A stretch of DNA of 64,000 bases from NCBI GenBank assembly GCA_041397765.1, contig JAWKWA010000021.1, forward strand, positions 8,450-72,449, given 5' to 3'. The position numbers and the translations under genes were made by a program. Positions 20,032-29,622 of this stretch are shown piece by piece; position 1 is the first letter of the stretch, and each line of letters begins with the position of its first letter. Under the pieces are notes generated by a model. The model was not told the DNA's origin and ran no database searches. It worked only from the letters and a program-made list of their open reading frames with translations. Source of the DNA: JAWKWA01 sp041397765 (GTDB lineage: Bacteria > Pseudomonadota > Alphaproteobacteria > Rhizobiales > Hyphomicrobiaceae).

Positions 20032-20856
20032 ATGGATGTGAAGAGCGATTCGTCGGGGGGCAGTGGGCGGCCAGCCGACAGCGACGGGGCGGACTTGATC
20101 GACATGACGACATCGAAAAGCGGTCGCGGCGTCGCGACCGGACGGCGGAGCCGTGGATACGGCTTCGGCCATCCTCGGGCACTTGCGCAGATCCCGGCAT
20201 TCGTCGATCTCAGGCTCCTTGCGCTCGCCGGCCTCGTGCTCGTCGCCGCCGATCTTGCGGCCGGAGCGCAGGCGTCATTCGCACCGGTCGTCGTCCCGCA
20301 TCTCCTCGCCCTCGCCGGCTGCCTCTTGATCCTGCCGCTCGTCTTGCGGGGAGAGGGAGGTCGCGATGTCGCGACTGGGAGCGGCCTCGCCGAGCTCGAA
20401 GCGAGGAATGCCCGGCTCGTCGCCGAGCGCGCCAGCATCGAGCGCGACGCGCAACGCCTCGCCGCCCTTTCCGATCAGCTCGCGCACGAGAAGGCCGCCA
20501 CCGAGCGCGATGTGCGCAACCGCGACCGGCTGCTCGCCCATCTCAGCCACCAACTGCGCACGCCGCTCACCAATGTCATCGGCTTTTCGGATCTTCTCGC
20601 CGACGAGATCTTCGGCGCCCATGCCCATCCGAAATATGCCGACTATGCGCGCCACGTCTCCGAAAGTGCCGGTCGGCTGCTGACGACCTGCGAGGATCTG
20701 ATGGCGCTGGCCGAGGTCGGGGCCTCGGGCGGGCCGGTCAGCTCACCCGCCGAGGTCGCGCCGCGCCTCAATTGGCTGGGGGATCTCGACCGTGTCGACG
20801 TGCCCGAGGCGGTGCTCGTCATGAAGCGGCAGATCGAGATGGCGCGATCGCGCTGA
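20032..20856 (+). CDS. Membrane-bound histidine phospho-acceptor (DHp/HisKA) protein lacking a kinase domain
   Basis: A 274-residue protein with two membrane helices (about 60-79 and 88-105), a coiled-coil linker (about 118-165) and a HisKA domain whose H-box is RLLAHLSHQLRTPLTNVIGF, with the phosphorylatable His at 173. The protein ends about 65 residues after the H-box region. There is no HATPase_c domain (no N, G1 or G2 box), so it cannot autophosphorylate by itself. It might be a dimerisation partner, a phosphotransfer protein, or a remnant. ATG 20104 (MTTSKS) is an alternative start. The gene is convergent with glnE, 208 bp away. Confidence 0.75.
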   Translation: MDVKSDSSGGSGRPADSDGADLIDMTTSKSGRGVATGRRSRGYGFGHPRALAQIPAFVDLRLLALAGLVLVAADLAAGAQASFAPVVVPHLLALAGCLLILPLVLRGEGGRDVATGSGLAELEARNARLVAERASIERDAQRLAALSDQLAHEKAATERDVRNRDRLLAHLSHQLRTPLTNVIGFSDLLADEIFGAHAHPKYADYARHVSESAGRLLTTCEDLMALAEVGASGGPVSSPAEVAPRLNWLGDLDRVDVPEAVLVMKRQIEMARSR

Positions 20857-21064
20857 GTAGTCCGTGATGGGCGCTCAACCGGGTCGCTTCGAGCGCGCCT
20901 GCCGTCCCGCTGCGGGCTCACGTTTCATACCGACGCGCATGGGTCGATTCGTGATCCAGTTGAATGCGCGCCGTTATCTGCCTTGTTTGCGCGCGGCAGC
21001 GCCACCGGCCCCCGCGAGCGCAGACCACCTCGCTCGCCAGAGTCAGAACCTTCGCACGCTGGTA

Positions 21065-24049
21065 TCAGTCGGCAATCAGACGGTTGAACAGGTCGAGCAC
21101 CTCGCCCTGGTGCTCGATGAGCATGGCACCGAGGCGACCGAGATCCGGCACCTCGCCGGCGCGCACCAGTAATTCGACGAGGCCGGGGGGCGCCTTGCCG
21201 GGATCGAACGGTCCCTCGAGGCACAGGCTCAGCACCTGCGACACGCTCTGGTAGAGGCGCATGGCCGGGATCAGCCGGTCGGCGGCGTCGGGGGCGAGAA
21301 AGCCGCGGCCGGCGAGCCGCGCCAGGGCATCCAGCGTGTTCTGGCTGAGCACGCCGGGATCGGCGGCGGCGTGGCGCAGTTGCAGATACTGGGCGATGAA
21401 CTCGATGTCGACGAGGCCGCCGCGGACCTGCTTCAGATCCCAGATGTCGCGTGTGCCCTTCTCGGCGGCAATGCGCTCGCGCATCTCGCGCACGTCGGCG
21501 GTGAGCTTGCCGGCGTCGCGCGGCGTGGTCAGAACCTCGCGGATCACCGCCTCGATCGCCGCGCGCAAGGTCGGCGGACCGGTGATGACGCGCGCCCGTG
21601 TCAGGGCCATGCGCTCCCAGGTCCAGGCGGCCTCGCGATGATAGGCGGTGAAGCTCTCCAGATGGCTTGCGACCGGCCCCGAGCTGCCGGACGGGCGCAA
21701 CCGCATGTCGACCTCGTAGAGGCGCCCTTCGGAGGTCGGAGACGAGATGGCGCTGACGAGGCGCTGCGTGATGCGCGAGTAATATTGCTGGCCGGGCAGC
21801 GGCTTTCGCCCGTCCGACTGGGCCGCCTCGCCTTCGTAGTCGTAGACGACGATGAGGTCGAGATCGGAACTTGCGGAGATCTCGCGGCCGCCGAGCTTGC
21901 CCATGGCGAGCACCGCGGCGGCGCCGCCCGGCATCAGGCCATGCTGGCGGCCGATCTCCTTCTCGACGGCATCCTGGAGCGCACCGATCAGCAGGGTGGC
22001 GAGCATGGCATAGGCGCCGCCCGCCCGCACCGCCGAAATGGTTCCTGAGAGGACCCGCACACCGATCAGGAACTGCTGCTCGTTGCCGACGATGCGGGCG
22101 CGATCGAGCAGGTCCTGGAAGTCGCCGGCGGCGGCAATCTCGCCCTTGATGCGTCGGGCGAGTTCCTCCTCGGATGGCTCGGTACCGAAGAAGCCGGGAT
22201 CGAGGACGGCATCGAGCAGCCGGCTGCGCCGCGAAAGAATGGTCGCGAGTCGGGGCGCGGTGCCGAGAATATCGACGATGAGGCGCAGGAGCCCGGGATT
22301 GGAGCGCAAGAGCGAGAAAAGTTGAACGCCCGCCGGCAGCTCGGAAAGGAAGCGATCGAAGGAGGCGAGGGCGCGGTTGGGCTCCGAAGTGCGGGCGAGC
22401 GCCTCCAGCAGCGCCGGCTGCACCTCGGTCAGCCGCTCGCGGGCCCGCGCCGTGCGCATCGCACGCGAGCGGCCATAGTGCCAGCCCTTGACCGTGGCAA
22501 TGGCGGCGGCAGGATCGCGATAGCCCATGCGGGCGAGAGTGGCGACCGTCTCGGGGTCGTCGTCGTCGCCGGTGAAGACGAGATTGCCGCCTTCGCTCGT
22601 CAGCTCGGGCACCTCCTCGAAGAGCGCGCCATAGTGCTGCTGGACGCGGCCGAGCTCGGCCCGCAGCCGCTCGCCGAAGGCTTCCGCCGTGGCAAAGCCT
22701 GCAAAGCAGGCGACGCGCGCGAGTTTGTCGGCTTCGGTCGGCAGCGTCTGGGTCTGCTCGTCGGCGATCATCTGCAGGCGGTGCTCGACCATGCGCAGGA
22801 AGCAGTAGGCGGCGGTCAGCTCCTCCACCGCGCGCGGCGCGATCCAGTTGCGCGCTCTCAGGCGATCGAGCGCCAGAAGCGTCTGGGGCACGCGCAGGTC
22901 CTTCTGCCGGCCACCGGCGATGAGCTGCTGGGTCTGGGCGAAGAATTCGATCTCGCGGATGCCGCCGCGACCCAGCTTGATGTTGTGGCCGGCGACGCCG
23001 ATCTCGCCGAATCCCTTGAAGGCGTGGATCTGGCGCTTCATGGCGTGGATGTCGGCGACGGCAGCAAAGTCGAGATATTTGCGCCAGACATAGGGGGCGA
23101 GCTCGGCGAGCAGCGCCTCGCCAGCGGCAATGTCGCCGGCGGCGGCACGCGCCTTGATGAGGGCGGCACGCTCCCAGTTCTGGCCGAAGCTTTCGTAATA
23201 GTGGAGGGCGGCGGTGGTCGAGAGTGCGATCTGGGTCGAGCCCGGATCGGGCCTCAGCCGCAGGTCGGTACGGAAGACATAACCGTCGGCGGTGCGCTCC
23301 TGCATGAGGCGGACGAGGTCGCGCGTCAGGCGGACGAAGAAGCTCTGGGGATCGAGCCCGTCCTTCAGCGCCAGCCGGTCGCGCTCGAAGAACACGATGA
23401 GATCGATGTCGCTGGAATAGTTGAGCTCGCGGGCCCCGTATTTGCCCATGGCGATGACGATGTAGCCGGAGCCGACGGCGGGATGGTCGGGATCGGCCGG
23501 ATGGCAGTCGCCGGCACGCGCGGCCCGGGTCAGCAGGAAGCGGACCGCGGCACCGAGGGCATCATCGGCGATGGTGCTGAGCGCATCCGTCACCTGCATG
23601 ATCGGCCAGACGCCGCCGATGTCGGCGAGGGCGGCATGAAGCGCGGCGGCATTCTTGTAGCGGCGGAGCGCACGCATGGCGTCAGGAAGGCTGGCGGCGG
23701 CACCGATCTCGCGCTCGAGGGTCGCGCCGAGCGCCGCGAGCCTTTCGGCGGGCGGCTCGGCGAGGCTCGCCTGCAGCATGGTCGGACTGCGCAGGGCAAG
23801 TGTCGTCAGATAGGGCGAGGTGCCGAAGAGCGCGCCAAGCAGGGCACGGACCGGCGGGCGGGCGGAGAGCGTCGCAAGGCCGGCGAGCGCGGGATCGGCT
23901 GCGATCGTCTCGGCGAGGTCGGCAAAGGCCCGCTCCGCCGCCAAGGGATCATAGACGCCGGGAATGGTGCCGATCAGGTCGGCGAGCGCCGCCCGCTCTG
24001 TGGTCGCCGGCTCGAAACTGCGCGGATCGGTGGTCGGGGAGGTGGACAA
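21065..24049 (-). CDS. glnE: Bifunctional glutamine synthetase adenylyltransferase / adenylyl-removing enzyme
   Basis: A 994-residue cytoplasmic enzyme that adenylylates and deadenylylates glutamine synthetase in response to PII and glutamine. It has two nucleotidyltransferase domains in the usual order: the N-terminal adenylyl-removing domain with MGKYGARELNYSSDIDLIVF and the C-terminal adenylyltransferase domain with MGKLGGREISASSDLDLIVV, each with the paired catalytic Asp residues. The size matches GlnE of other alphaproteobacteria. The only start that keeps the full N-terminus is TTG 24049 (STSPTTDPRSFE); no upstream ATG is in frame. The sensor kinase gene lies 123 bp upstream in the same direction, an arrangement common in rhizobia. 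Confidence 0.95.
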   Translation of the reverse strand: MSTSPTTDPRSFEPATTERAALADLIGTIPGVYDPLAAERAFADLAETIAADPALAGLATLSARPPVRALLGALFGTSPYLTTLALRSPTMLQASLAEPPAERLAALGATLEREIGAAASLPDAMRALRRYKNAAALHAALADIGGVWPIMQVTDALSTIADDALGAAVRFLLTRAARAGDCHPADPDHPAVGSGYIVIAMGKYGARELNYSSDIDLIVFFERDRLALKDGLDPQSFFVRLTRDLVRLMQERTADGYVFRTDLRLRPDPGSTQIALSTTAALHYYESFGQNWERAALIKARAAAGDIAAGEALLAELAPYVWRKYLDFAAVADIHAMKRQIHAFKGFGEIGVAGHNIKLGRGGIREIEFFAQTQQLIAGGRQKDLRVPQTLLALDRLRARNWIAPRAVEELTAAYCFLRMVEHRLQMIADEQTQTLPTEADKLARVACFAGFATAEAFGERLRAELGRVQQHYGALFEEVPELTSEGGNLVFTGDDDDPETVATLARMGYRDPAAAIATVKGWHYGRSRAMRTARARERLTEVQPALLEALARTSEPNRALASFDRFLSELPAGVQLFSLLRSNPGLLRLIVDILGTAPRLATILSRRSRLLDAVLDPGFFGTEPSEEELARRIKGEIAAAGDFQDLLDRARIVGNEQQFLIGVRVLSGTISAVRAGGAYAMLATLLIGALQDAVEKEIGRQHGLMPGGAAAVLAMGKLGGREISASSDLDLIVVYDYEGEAAQSDGRKPLPGQQYYSRITQRLVSAISSPTSEGRLYEVDMRLRPSGSSGPVASHLESFTAYHREAAWTWERMALTRARVITGPPTLRAAIEAVIREVLTTPRDAGKLTADVREMRERIAAEKGTRDIWDLKQVRGGLVDIEFIAQYLQLRHAAADPGVLSQNTLDALARLAGRGFLAPDAADRLIPAMRLYQSVSQVLSLCLEGPFDPGKAPPGLVELLVRAGEVPDLGRLGAMLIEHQGEVLDLFNRLIAD

Positions 24050-24172
24050 GGTGCTGGCAGTCCCTCAGACGGCATCGGGGGCGCGCGGACGACGAATGCC
24101 TCGCCGCCGACCGCCCCAGATTGAACGCTGGGGCCACGCCAGACAAGCAAAGAGGGAGGAGGCAGCCTCGGG

Positions 24173-25717
24173 CTATCGGGCGGGCAAGACCAGCACGGCC
24201 CTCAGCCCCGGCCCGTTGTCCTCGAGGCGGACCGCCCCGCCGTGCAGGCGGGCGACCGCGGCGACGAGGCTGAGGCCGAGGCCGCTCCCGGGACGCGATC
24301 GGCTGACCTCGAGGCGCACGAAGCGCTTCAGCACGCGCTCGCGATCCTCAGGGGGAATGCCCGGTCCATGATCGCCGACCGAGACCTCGCCGGCGCCGTC
24401 GCGAAGCGTGACCCGAACCTCGATGGCGCTACGCGAGAGCCGGTGATGCGGCGCGGTCTCGCGCCCCTCGCCGTGACGCCCCTCCGACCCATCGCTCAGG
24501 ACGGCGCCATCGGCCGCCACCTCGCAGCCGGCGCCGTATTTCAGGGCATTGTCGATGAGATTGGTGATCGCCTGGCCGATGAGCTGGCGGTCGCCGGTGA
24601 CGACGACGCCGTCCGCGATCGAGGCTTCGATGGCGATGCCGGCTTCCTCGGCGAGGGGCTCGTAGAGCTCGATGGCGTCGCGCGCCACCTCGGCGAGATC
24701 GACCGCGGTCCGGCCCTCGCCCGAGGCGCCGGCCTCCAGGCGCGCGATGCTGAGGAGGGCATTGAAGGTGGCGATGAGACCGTCCGCCTCCTCGATCACC
24801 CGCTCGAGGGCGGAGCGGTAGGCCTCGGCACCGCCGGCCTCGCGCAAGGCCGCCTCGGCGCGGTTGCGCAGGCGGTTGAGCGGGGTCTTCAGATCGTGCG
24901 CGATGTTGTCGGAAACCTCGCGCAGTCCCGCCATGAGCTGCTCGATCCGGTCGAGCATCAGGTTGAGGTTGGCCGAGAGGCGATCGAGCTCGTCGGCCGA
25001 TCCGGTCAGCGGCACACGCCGCGACAGGTCGCCGGCCATGATGGTACGGCTGGTCTCGTTGATCGCGTTGATGCGGCGCAGGATGGCGCGGCTGGCCAGA
25101 AGGCCACCGAGAAGGCCGAGCAGGGCGACCGCACCGATTCCGGCGATGGCGACGCGGCGGGCGGTGACGGCAAAGGCGCGCTGGCTCTCGGCATCGCGGC
25201 CGACCAGCAACAGGTGATTGCCGGGCACGCGGACGAGGACGCCGACCGCGACATGGCGGCCTGTCGGCGTATCGGGCGGGGAATAGGTGAAGAAGCCGCC
25301 GACATCCTCGGCGCCGAGCTCGGGAGGCAGGGCGGCAAGGTTGCCGGCGATGCGTCGGCCGGAACCGTCGACCAGCAGATAGAGCCCGCTTCCGCCCTCG
25401 GCCGAGCGCGCCTCGATGGTGCTCGCCAGAAGCGCGGCGCCGCCGAGGCGATACTGCTCGCGCAGGCTGTTGATCTCGACGGCGAGCGTTTCGGCGATCT
25501 GGCGGGTGACGAGGGCATTGGTCTGCCAGAACAGATAGCCGACCACCATCGCGCCGAGCACGAGGAAGGCGAGGAGGTAGAACGCCATGAAGCGGAAGGT
25601 GCTGGTGGCGGCGAGCGCGGCCAGCCCGCGGTGCGGCGGACCTGGGGGGCCGGCTGCGCGCTCCTTCGGGCTTTCCGGTGCGACGAGCGCGCCGGAGGGC
25701 AGGGGCGGGGCATTCAT
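24173..25717 (-). CDS. Sensor histidine kinase (HAMP-HisKA-HATPase)
   Basis: A 514-residue inner-membrane kinase with a cytoplasmic proline-rich N-terminus, TM1 (about 43-64), a periplasmic sensor region (65-185) and TM2 (about 187-208). HAMP follows (209-262), then the H-box DNIAHDLKTPLNRLR with His274, the N-box LIDNALKYG, and the G-boxes GDHGPGIP and GSGLGLSLVAA. It should autophosphorylate and pass phosphate to the regulator encoded just upstream. The ATG at 25717 shares one base with the regulator stop (TGATG), so the pair is translationally coupled. The ligand is unknown. The position next to glnE and degP is the rhizobial arrangement, and an envelope-stress role is only a guess. Confidence 0.9.
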   Translation of the reverse strand: MNAPPLPSGALVAPESPKERAAGPPGPPHRGLAALAATSTFRFMAFYLLAFLVLGAMVVGYLFWQTNALVTRQIAETLAVEINSLREQYRLGGAALLASTIEARSAEGGSGLYLLVDGSGRRIAGNLAALPPELGAEDVGGFFTYSPPDTPTGRHVAVGVLVRVPGNHLLLVGRDAESQRAFAVTARRVAIAGIGAVALLGLLGGLLASRAILRRINAINETSRTIMAGDLSRRVPLTGSADELDRLSANLNLMLDRIEQLMAGLREVSDNIAHDLKTPLNRLRNRAEAALREAGGAEAYRSALERVIEEADGLIATFNALLSIARLEAGASGEGRTAVDLAEVARDAIELYEPLAEEAGIAIEASIADGVVVTGDRQLIGQAITNLIDNALKYGAGCEVAADGAVLSDGSEGRHGEGRETAPHHRLSRSAIEVRVTLRDGAGEVSVGDHGPGIPPEDRERVLKRFVRLEVSRSRPGSGLGLSLVAAVARLHGGAVRLEDNGPGLRAVLVLPAR

Positions 25718-26397
25718 CAGCCCGCACCGTCCCGGATCATGTATCCGGCGCCGCGTACCGTATGGAGGAGAGGGGTCGAGTAGCCCTTGTCGATCTTGCC
25801 GCGCAAACGCGAGACGTGCACGTCGATGACATTGGTCTGAGGATCGAAGTGATAGTCCCAGACATGCTCGAGCAGCATGGTGCGCGTGACGACCTGCCCG
25901 GCATTCTTCATCAGATATTCGAGCAAGCGGAACTCGCGCGGCTGGAGCGCGATCGGCTCGCCCGCCCGCGTCACCTTGTGCGAGAGACGGTCGAGCAGGA
26001 GGTCGCCGACCGCATAGGTGGTCGCCTGCTCCTGCGGCTCGGCCCGGCGGGCGAGCGCCTCGATGCGCGCCAGCAGCTCGCTATAGGCAAACGGTTTCGT
26101 CAGATAGTCGTCGCCGCCCGATTTCAGGCCCTTGACGCGGTCGTCGACATGACCGAGCGCGGAAAGGATCAGCACCGGCGTGCGAATGCCGCCGGCCCTG
26201 AGCTCCTCGATCAGCGAGAGCCCGTCGCGATAGGGCAGCATGCGGTCGACGATCAGCACCGCATAGTCGCCGGCGCGGGCGAGATCGAGCCCCGCCGCGC
26301 CGTCGGCCGCGGCATCGACGGCGTGGCCGCTCTCGCGCAGTGCTTTCTGCAGGAAGGCCGCGGTCTCGGCATCATCCTCGATCACGAGCACGCGCAT
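25717..26397 (-). CDS. OmpR-family response regulator
   Basis: A 226-residue DNA-binding regulator. The receiver domain has the acidic pair in VIEDDAET (D8-D9), phospho-acceptor D51 (LIVDRMLP) and KPFAYSELLAR with the conserved Lys. The C-terminal winged helix is complete (LQPREFRLLEYLMKNAGQVV ... VDVHVSRLRGKID). The start is ATG 26397, with GGGAG eight bases upstream; the frame is open further, but that part is arginine/proline-rich and does not look like receiver sequence. It is first in a two-gene operon with the kinase, and the degP stop lies 121 bp upstream on the same strand. Confidence 0.93.
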   Translation of the reverse strand: MRVLVIEDDAETAAFLQKALRESGHAVDAAADGAAGLDLARAGDYAVLIVDRMLPYRDGLSLIEELRAGGIRTPVLILSALGHVDDRVKGLKSGGDDYLTKPFAYSELLARIEALARRAEPQEQATTYAVGDLLLDRLSHKVTRAGEPIALQPREFRLLEYLMKNAGQVVTRTMLLEHVWDYHFDPQTNVIDVHVSRLRGKIDKGYSTPLLHTVRGAGYMIRDGAG

Positions 26398-26518
26398 CGG
26401 GCCCACTCCCAAAATCCAGCGCCTGCCGATCGCCCTCGGCGAGGATGGCGCGAACGTCCGATCCGATGTGAGTGGACCGGACGCTCGCAACGCCGAAGCA
26501 TGCCATGAGGAGGATGCC

Positions 26519-28078
26519 TCAGCCCTTGCCGAGAGTCAGCGCGACGAACCGCTCCTGATCGCCGGTGCGGACCCGCAGCAGCACGGCCTTGCGTCCGCGC
26601 TGGCGCGCCGATTCGACGCCGGACTGGACGTCGCCGGGCGCGCTCACCTTCTCGCCGGCGACCTCGAGGATGATGTCGCCCTCGTTGAGGCCCTTGTCGG
26701 CAGCCTCCGAGGCGGGCTCGACCTTGGTGATCAGCACGCCTTCCTCGGTCGTGCCCTTGTCGGTCTTGCCGAGTGCCGAGGCCGGGGCGAGCGACAGGCC
26801 GAGCTCGGAGAGATCGCGCGTCTCGGGAACCGCCGGCACGCTCGGTTCGGTGGAGGCAACCTCGGCATTGCTCGGGAACTGGCCGAGCTTCACCACGACT
26901 TCGACCTCGCGGCCGTCGCGCAGCACAGTGAGACTGGCGTCGCTGTTGGGGGCGAGATCGGCGATCATCCGTGCAAGATCGCGCGAGCCCGGCACCTCGC
27001 GGCCGTTGACGGCGACGATGGCATCGCCGACCTCGAGCGCGGAGCCGGCGGCCGGGCCGTCCTCGGCGATCTTTGTGACGAGCGCGCCCTTGGGCTTGGT
27101 CATGCCAAGGCTCTGGCCGATCTCGTCGGAGACGTTCTGGATATGCACGCCGAGCCAGCCGCGCTGGACGGTGCCGGTGGCGCGGAGCTGGTCGACGACG
27201 GCGCGGGCGAGCGCGGCCGGCACGGCGAAGGCGATGCCGACATTGCCGCCCGACGGGCTGAAGATCGCCGTGTTGACGCCGATCACCTCGCCCGCGAGGT
27301 TGAATGCAGGTCCGCCCGAATTGCCGCGGTTCACCGCCGCATCGATCTGCAGATAGTCATAGGGCCCTGAGCCGATGTCGCGATTGCTCGCCGAGACGAT
27401 GCCGGCGGTGACCGAGCCGCCGAGGCCGAAGGGATTGCCGACCGCGATCACCCAATCGCCGACGCGCACCGGCGTCTCGGCGAAACGCACATTGGGGAAG
27501 GTGCCGCCGCTGGTGATGCGGATGACGGCAAGGTCGGTGCGCGGATCGGTGCCGATCAGCTCGGCAGGGAGCTTCACGCCATCGTTGAAGGCCACCTCGA
27601 TGCGACCGGCACCATCGATGACATGGTTGTTGGTGACGATGTAGCCGTCCTCCGAGACCACGAAGCCGGAGCCCTGGGCGAGCGTCGGGCGCACGGCGGA
27701 GGGCACCTCCTGCTGGTCCTTGCGGAACTTCTTGAAGAACTCGTTCAGCGGATGGTCGTCGGGCAGGTCGGGGAAAGCGAAGGGCTGCTCGCCGACGCCG
27801 TCGCCGCGGCTGCCGGTCACGTAGATGCTGACGACGGAGCCGCGAACCTTGTCGACCACGTCGGCGAAGGTGGCAGGCGCGGTCGGGTAGGGCGCAATGG
27901 CGGTCGTCGCCTCCTCGGCGAGGGCGTGGCCTGGCAACCCGGTAGCGGCCAGCATCGCGGCGAGCGAGACGCCGGCGGCAATGCCAAGACCCAGCACTCC
28001 CCTCCTGATGGCTGCGAGCCGGTCATGGCGATGCGGCAGGGATCGTCCGGCGATCGTGAAGAGACTGTCGGTCGGCAT
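26519..28078 (-). CDS. degP: Periplasmic serine endoprotease/chaperone of the Do (DegP/HtrA) family
   Basis: A 519-residue protease. A basic N-terminus and a hydrophobic stretch (about 26-48) ending LPGHALAEE form a signal peptide. The trypsin-like domain has the triad His152 (TNNHVID), Asp182 (RTDLAVI) and Ser254 (NRGNSGGPA). Two PDZ domains follow (about 290-380 and 410-515). It degrades or refolds damaged envelope proteins. The ATG at 28078 has GAGGG seven bases upstream. It lies beside a two-component pair that could control it, though no operator is visible. The 180-bp divergent spacer to the next protease gene is a shared promoter region. Confidence 0.94.
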   Translation of the reverse strand: MPTDSLFTIAGRSLPHRHDRLAAIRRGVLGLGIAAGVSLAAMLAATGLPGHALAEEATTAIAPYPTAPATFADVVDKVRGSVVSIYVTGSRGDGVGEQPFAFPDLPDDHPLNEFFKKFRKDQQEVPSAVRPTLAQGSGFVVSEDGYIVTNNHVIDGAGRIEVAFNDGVKLPAELIGTDPRTDLAVIRITSGGTFPNVRFAETPVRVGDWVIAVGNPFGLGGSVTAGIVSASNRDIGSGPYDYLQIDAAVNRGNSGGPAFNLAGEVIGVNTAIFSPSGGNVGIAFAVPAALARAVVDQLRATGTVQRGWLGVHIQNVSDEIGQSLGMTKPKGALVTKIAEDGPAAGSALEVGDAIVAVNGREVPGSRDLARMIADLAPNSDASLTVLRDGREVEVVVKLGQFPSNAEVASTEPSVPAVPETRDLSELGLSLAPASALGKTDKGTTEEGVLITKVEPASEAADKGLNEGDIILEVAGEKVSAPGDVQSGVESARQRGRKAVLLRVRTGDQERFVALTLGKG

Positions 28079-28258
28079 TGTGTAACCCTCGATCCTAGCG
28101 GTTGACCAAACTCGTCATGGTCGGCCACTTATCCCGATCGGTGCCTTACGGCACGCTTTCTGCCGAATTAATGTTTGGTAATGTCGCCGGGACGGCTTGG
28201 CCTGCGGGTCCCGGGGGGAACGAAGCACGGGGGCCGGGGAGACGGGCGCGGGGAGCCG

Positions 28259-29527
28259 ATGAGCGCAGCAGACTTCTGTCGAAAGCGGTTCGCCCGGATC
28301 TTCGCTGCGCCGGCAGCGATGGCTCTCCTGCTCGCCTTGGCGAGCGCTGGCATGGCAGCTCCGGCCGGGCCTGGTCGATCCGTGCTCACCGCCCCATCGT
28401 TCATGGCGGCCTTCCAGAGCCATCGGGGCACGCCGCGCGCCGACCGCCTCGCGCCAATTCCGGTCGCGGTGTTTGGCAAGGACGAGCGCGGCCCGCTGCC
28501 AGAGCGGCTGCAGCGGCTGAAGGGCGCCATCGGGCTCGTCTTCAACAACGAGGCGCGCACCGTCTGTTCTGGCTTCTGCGTGGCGCCGGACGTGATCCTG
28601 ACGGCATCGCACTGCCTGTTTCATGGCGGGGACCGGTCGCGCCGCTCGCTCTCGTCTTTCTGGTTCGCGCTCGACCGCAAAAATGGCCGGGCGTTCACCC
28701 AGTTCTCGGGCCATGGCAACGGCACGAGCTGGCTGCATGTCATGAGCGGCACGGTGCGGCTGAAGGTGAAGCCGCCGATCGATGCGGTCGACGACTGGGC
28801 GGCGGTGCGGCTCGCCAAGCCGGTCTGCCAGGACGATGGGCTGCCGATCAAGGCGCTGAGTGGCGAGGAGTTGGCGGCAGAGGCCGCCGCCGGCCACCTG
28901 TTCCAGGTCGCCTACCATCGCGACTACAAGGAATGGGAGCTTGCCTATTCCCAAGGGTGCGAGGCGGGAGGGACGCTGCCGGGCGTGAAGCCGCAGACGG
29001 TCCGGCGGGATTTCACGGCACCCGAGGGCCTCATCCTGCACAAATGCGATACCGGCGAAGCCTCGTCGGGCGGACCGATCCTGATCGAGGGAGCGGACGG
29101 GCCGTTCGTCGTCGGCATCAATGTCGGCACCTATGTGCAGTCGCGCGTGCTGCTGCAGAACGGACGGGTGACCAAGCGCTTCTCGCCGCACATGCTCGCC
29201 AACACCGCCGTCAATCTGGCGATGATAGCCGAGCGGGTGAGGGCTTTCGGGACCGCGGAGGTGGCGACGAGCGAGGCGGATCTGCGCCAGTTCCAGACGC
29301 GGCTCAAGGCCATGGCACTCTATGCCGGTCCGGTCGACGGTGATTATGGCGAGCTGACTCGGGCCGCCATCATCGCCTATGAGCGCGCCGAGGGACTGCC
29401 CGAGACGGGGCTGCCGACGCGGGCGCTGGCCGAGCGGCTGTCCGGCGGGAAACGGGTGGAAGAGATTGGCGATGGGGCGCAAGGGGGCCGCAAGCGCAAG
29501 GGCCGGGCGAAGAAGGCGCCGAACTGA
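28259..29527 (+). CDS. Secreted trypsin-like serine protease with C-terminal peptidoglycan-binding domain
   Basis: A 422-residue exported protein. Residues 1-34 are a signal peptide (MALLLALASAGMAAPA). The chymotrypsin-fold domain shows His118 in LTASHC, Asp179 in DDWAAVRL and Ser270 in GEASSGGP; paired cysteines (C103/C107, C119, C190, C234, C263) suggest disulfides. A PG_binding_1-like repeat follows (about 345-385, LYAGPVDGDYGELTRAAI), then a basic KRKGRAKK tail. It may cleave envelope or extracellular proteins while anchored to peptidoglycan. ATG 28259 has GGAG three bases upstream, and an in-frame ATG lies at 28175. It is divergent from degP. The natural substrate is unknown. Confidence 0.8.
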   Translation: MSAADFCRKRFARIFAAPAAMALLLALASAGMAAPAGPGRSVLTAPSFMAAFQSHRGTPRADRLAPIPVAVFGKDERGPLPERLQRLKGAIGLVFNNEARTVCSGFCVAPDVILTASHCLFHGGDRSRRSLSSFWFALDRKNGRAFTQFSGHGNGTSWLHVMSGTVRLKVKPPIDAVDDWAAVRLAKPVCQDDGLPIKALSGEELAAEAAAGHLFQVAYHRDYKEWELAYSQGCEAGGTLPGVKPQTVRRDFTAPEGLILHKCDTGEASSGGPILIEGADGPFVVGINVGTYVQSRVLLQNGRVTKRFSPHMLANTAVNLAMIAERVRAFGTAEVATSEADLRQFQTRLKAMALYAGPVDGDYGELTRAAIIAYERAEGLPETGLPTRALAERLSGGKRVEEIGDGAQGGRKRKGRAKKAPN

Positions 29528-29622
29528 GGGGGCGTGCGCGCGATCCACCAGCGCCAGAGGCGAGCGGGGCAGGACCGAGGGGGGGCAGGGCCGCCGTGTC
29601 CTGTCGCCCTGCAACGGCCGTG

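Noticed and set aside
22322..24124. 600-residue plus-strand open frame
   Set aside because: It lies wholly antisense to glnE, whose motifs are unmistakable; long antisense frames are common in GC-rich DNA.
28141..28154. Short hairpin gtgcc-ttac-ggcac as a terminator or operator
   Set aside because: The stem is five pairs with no T-tract and it lies between divergent genes; too weak to call.
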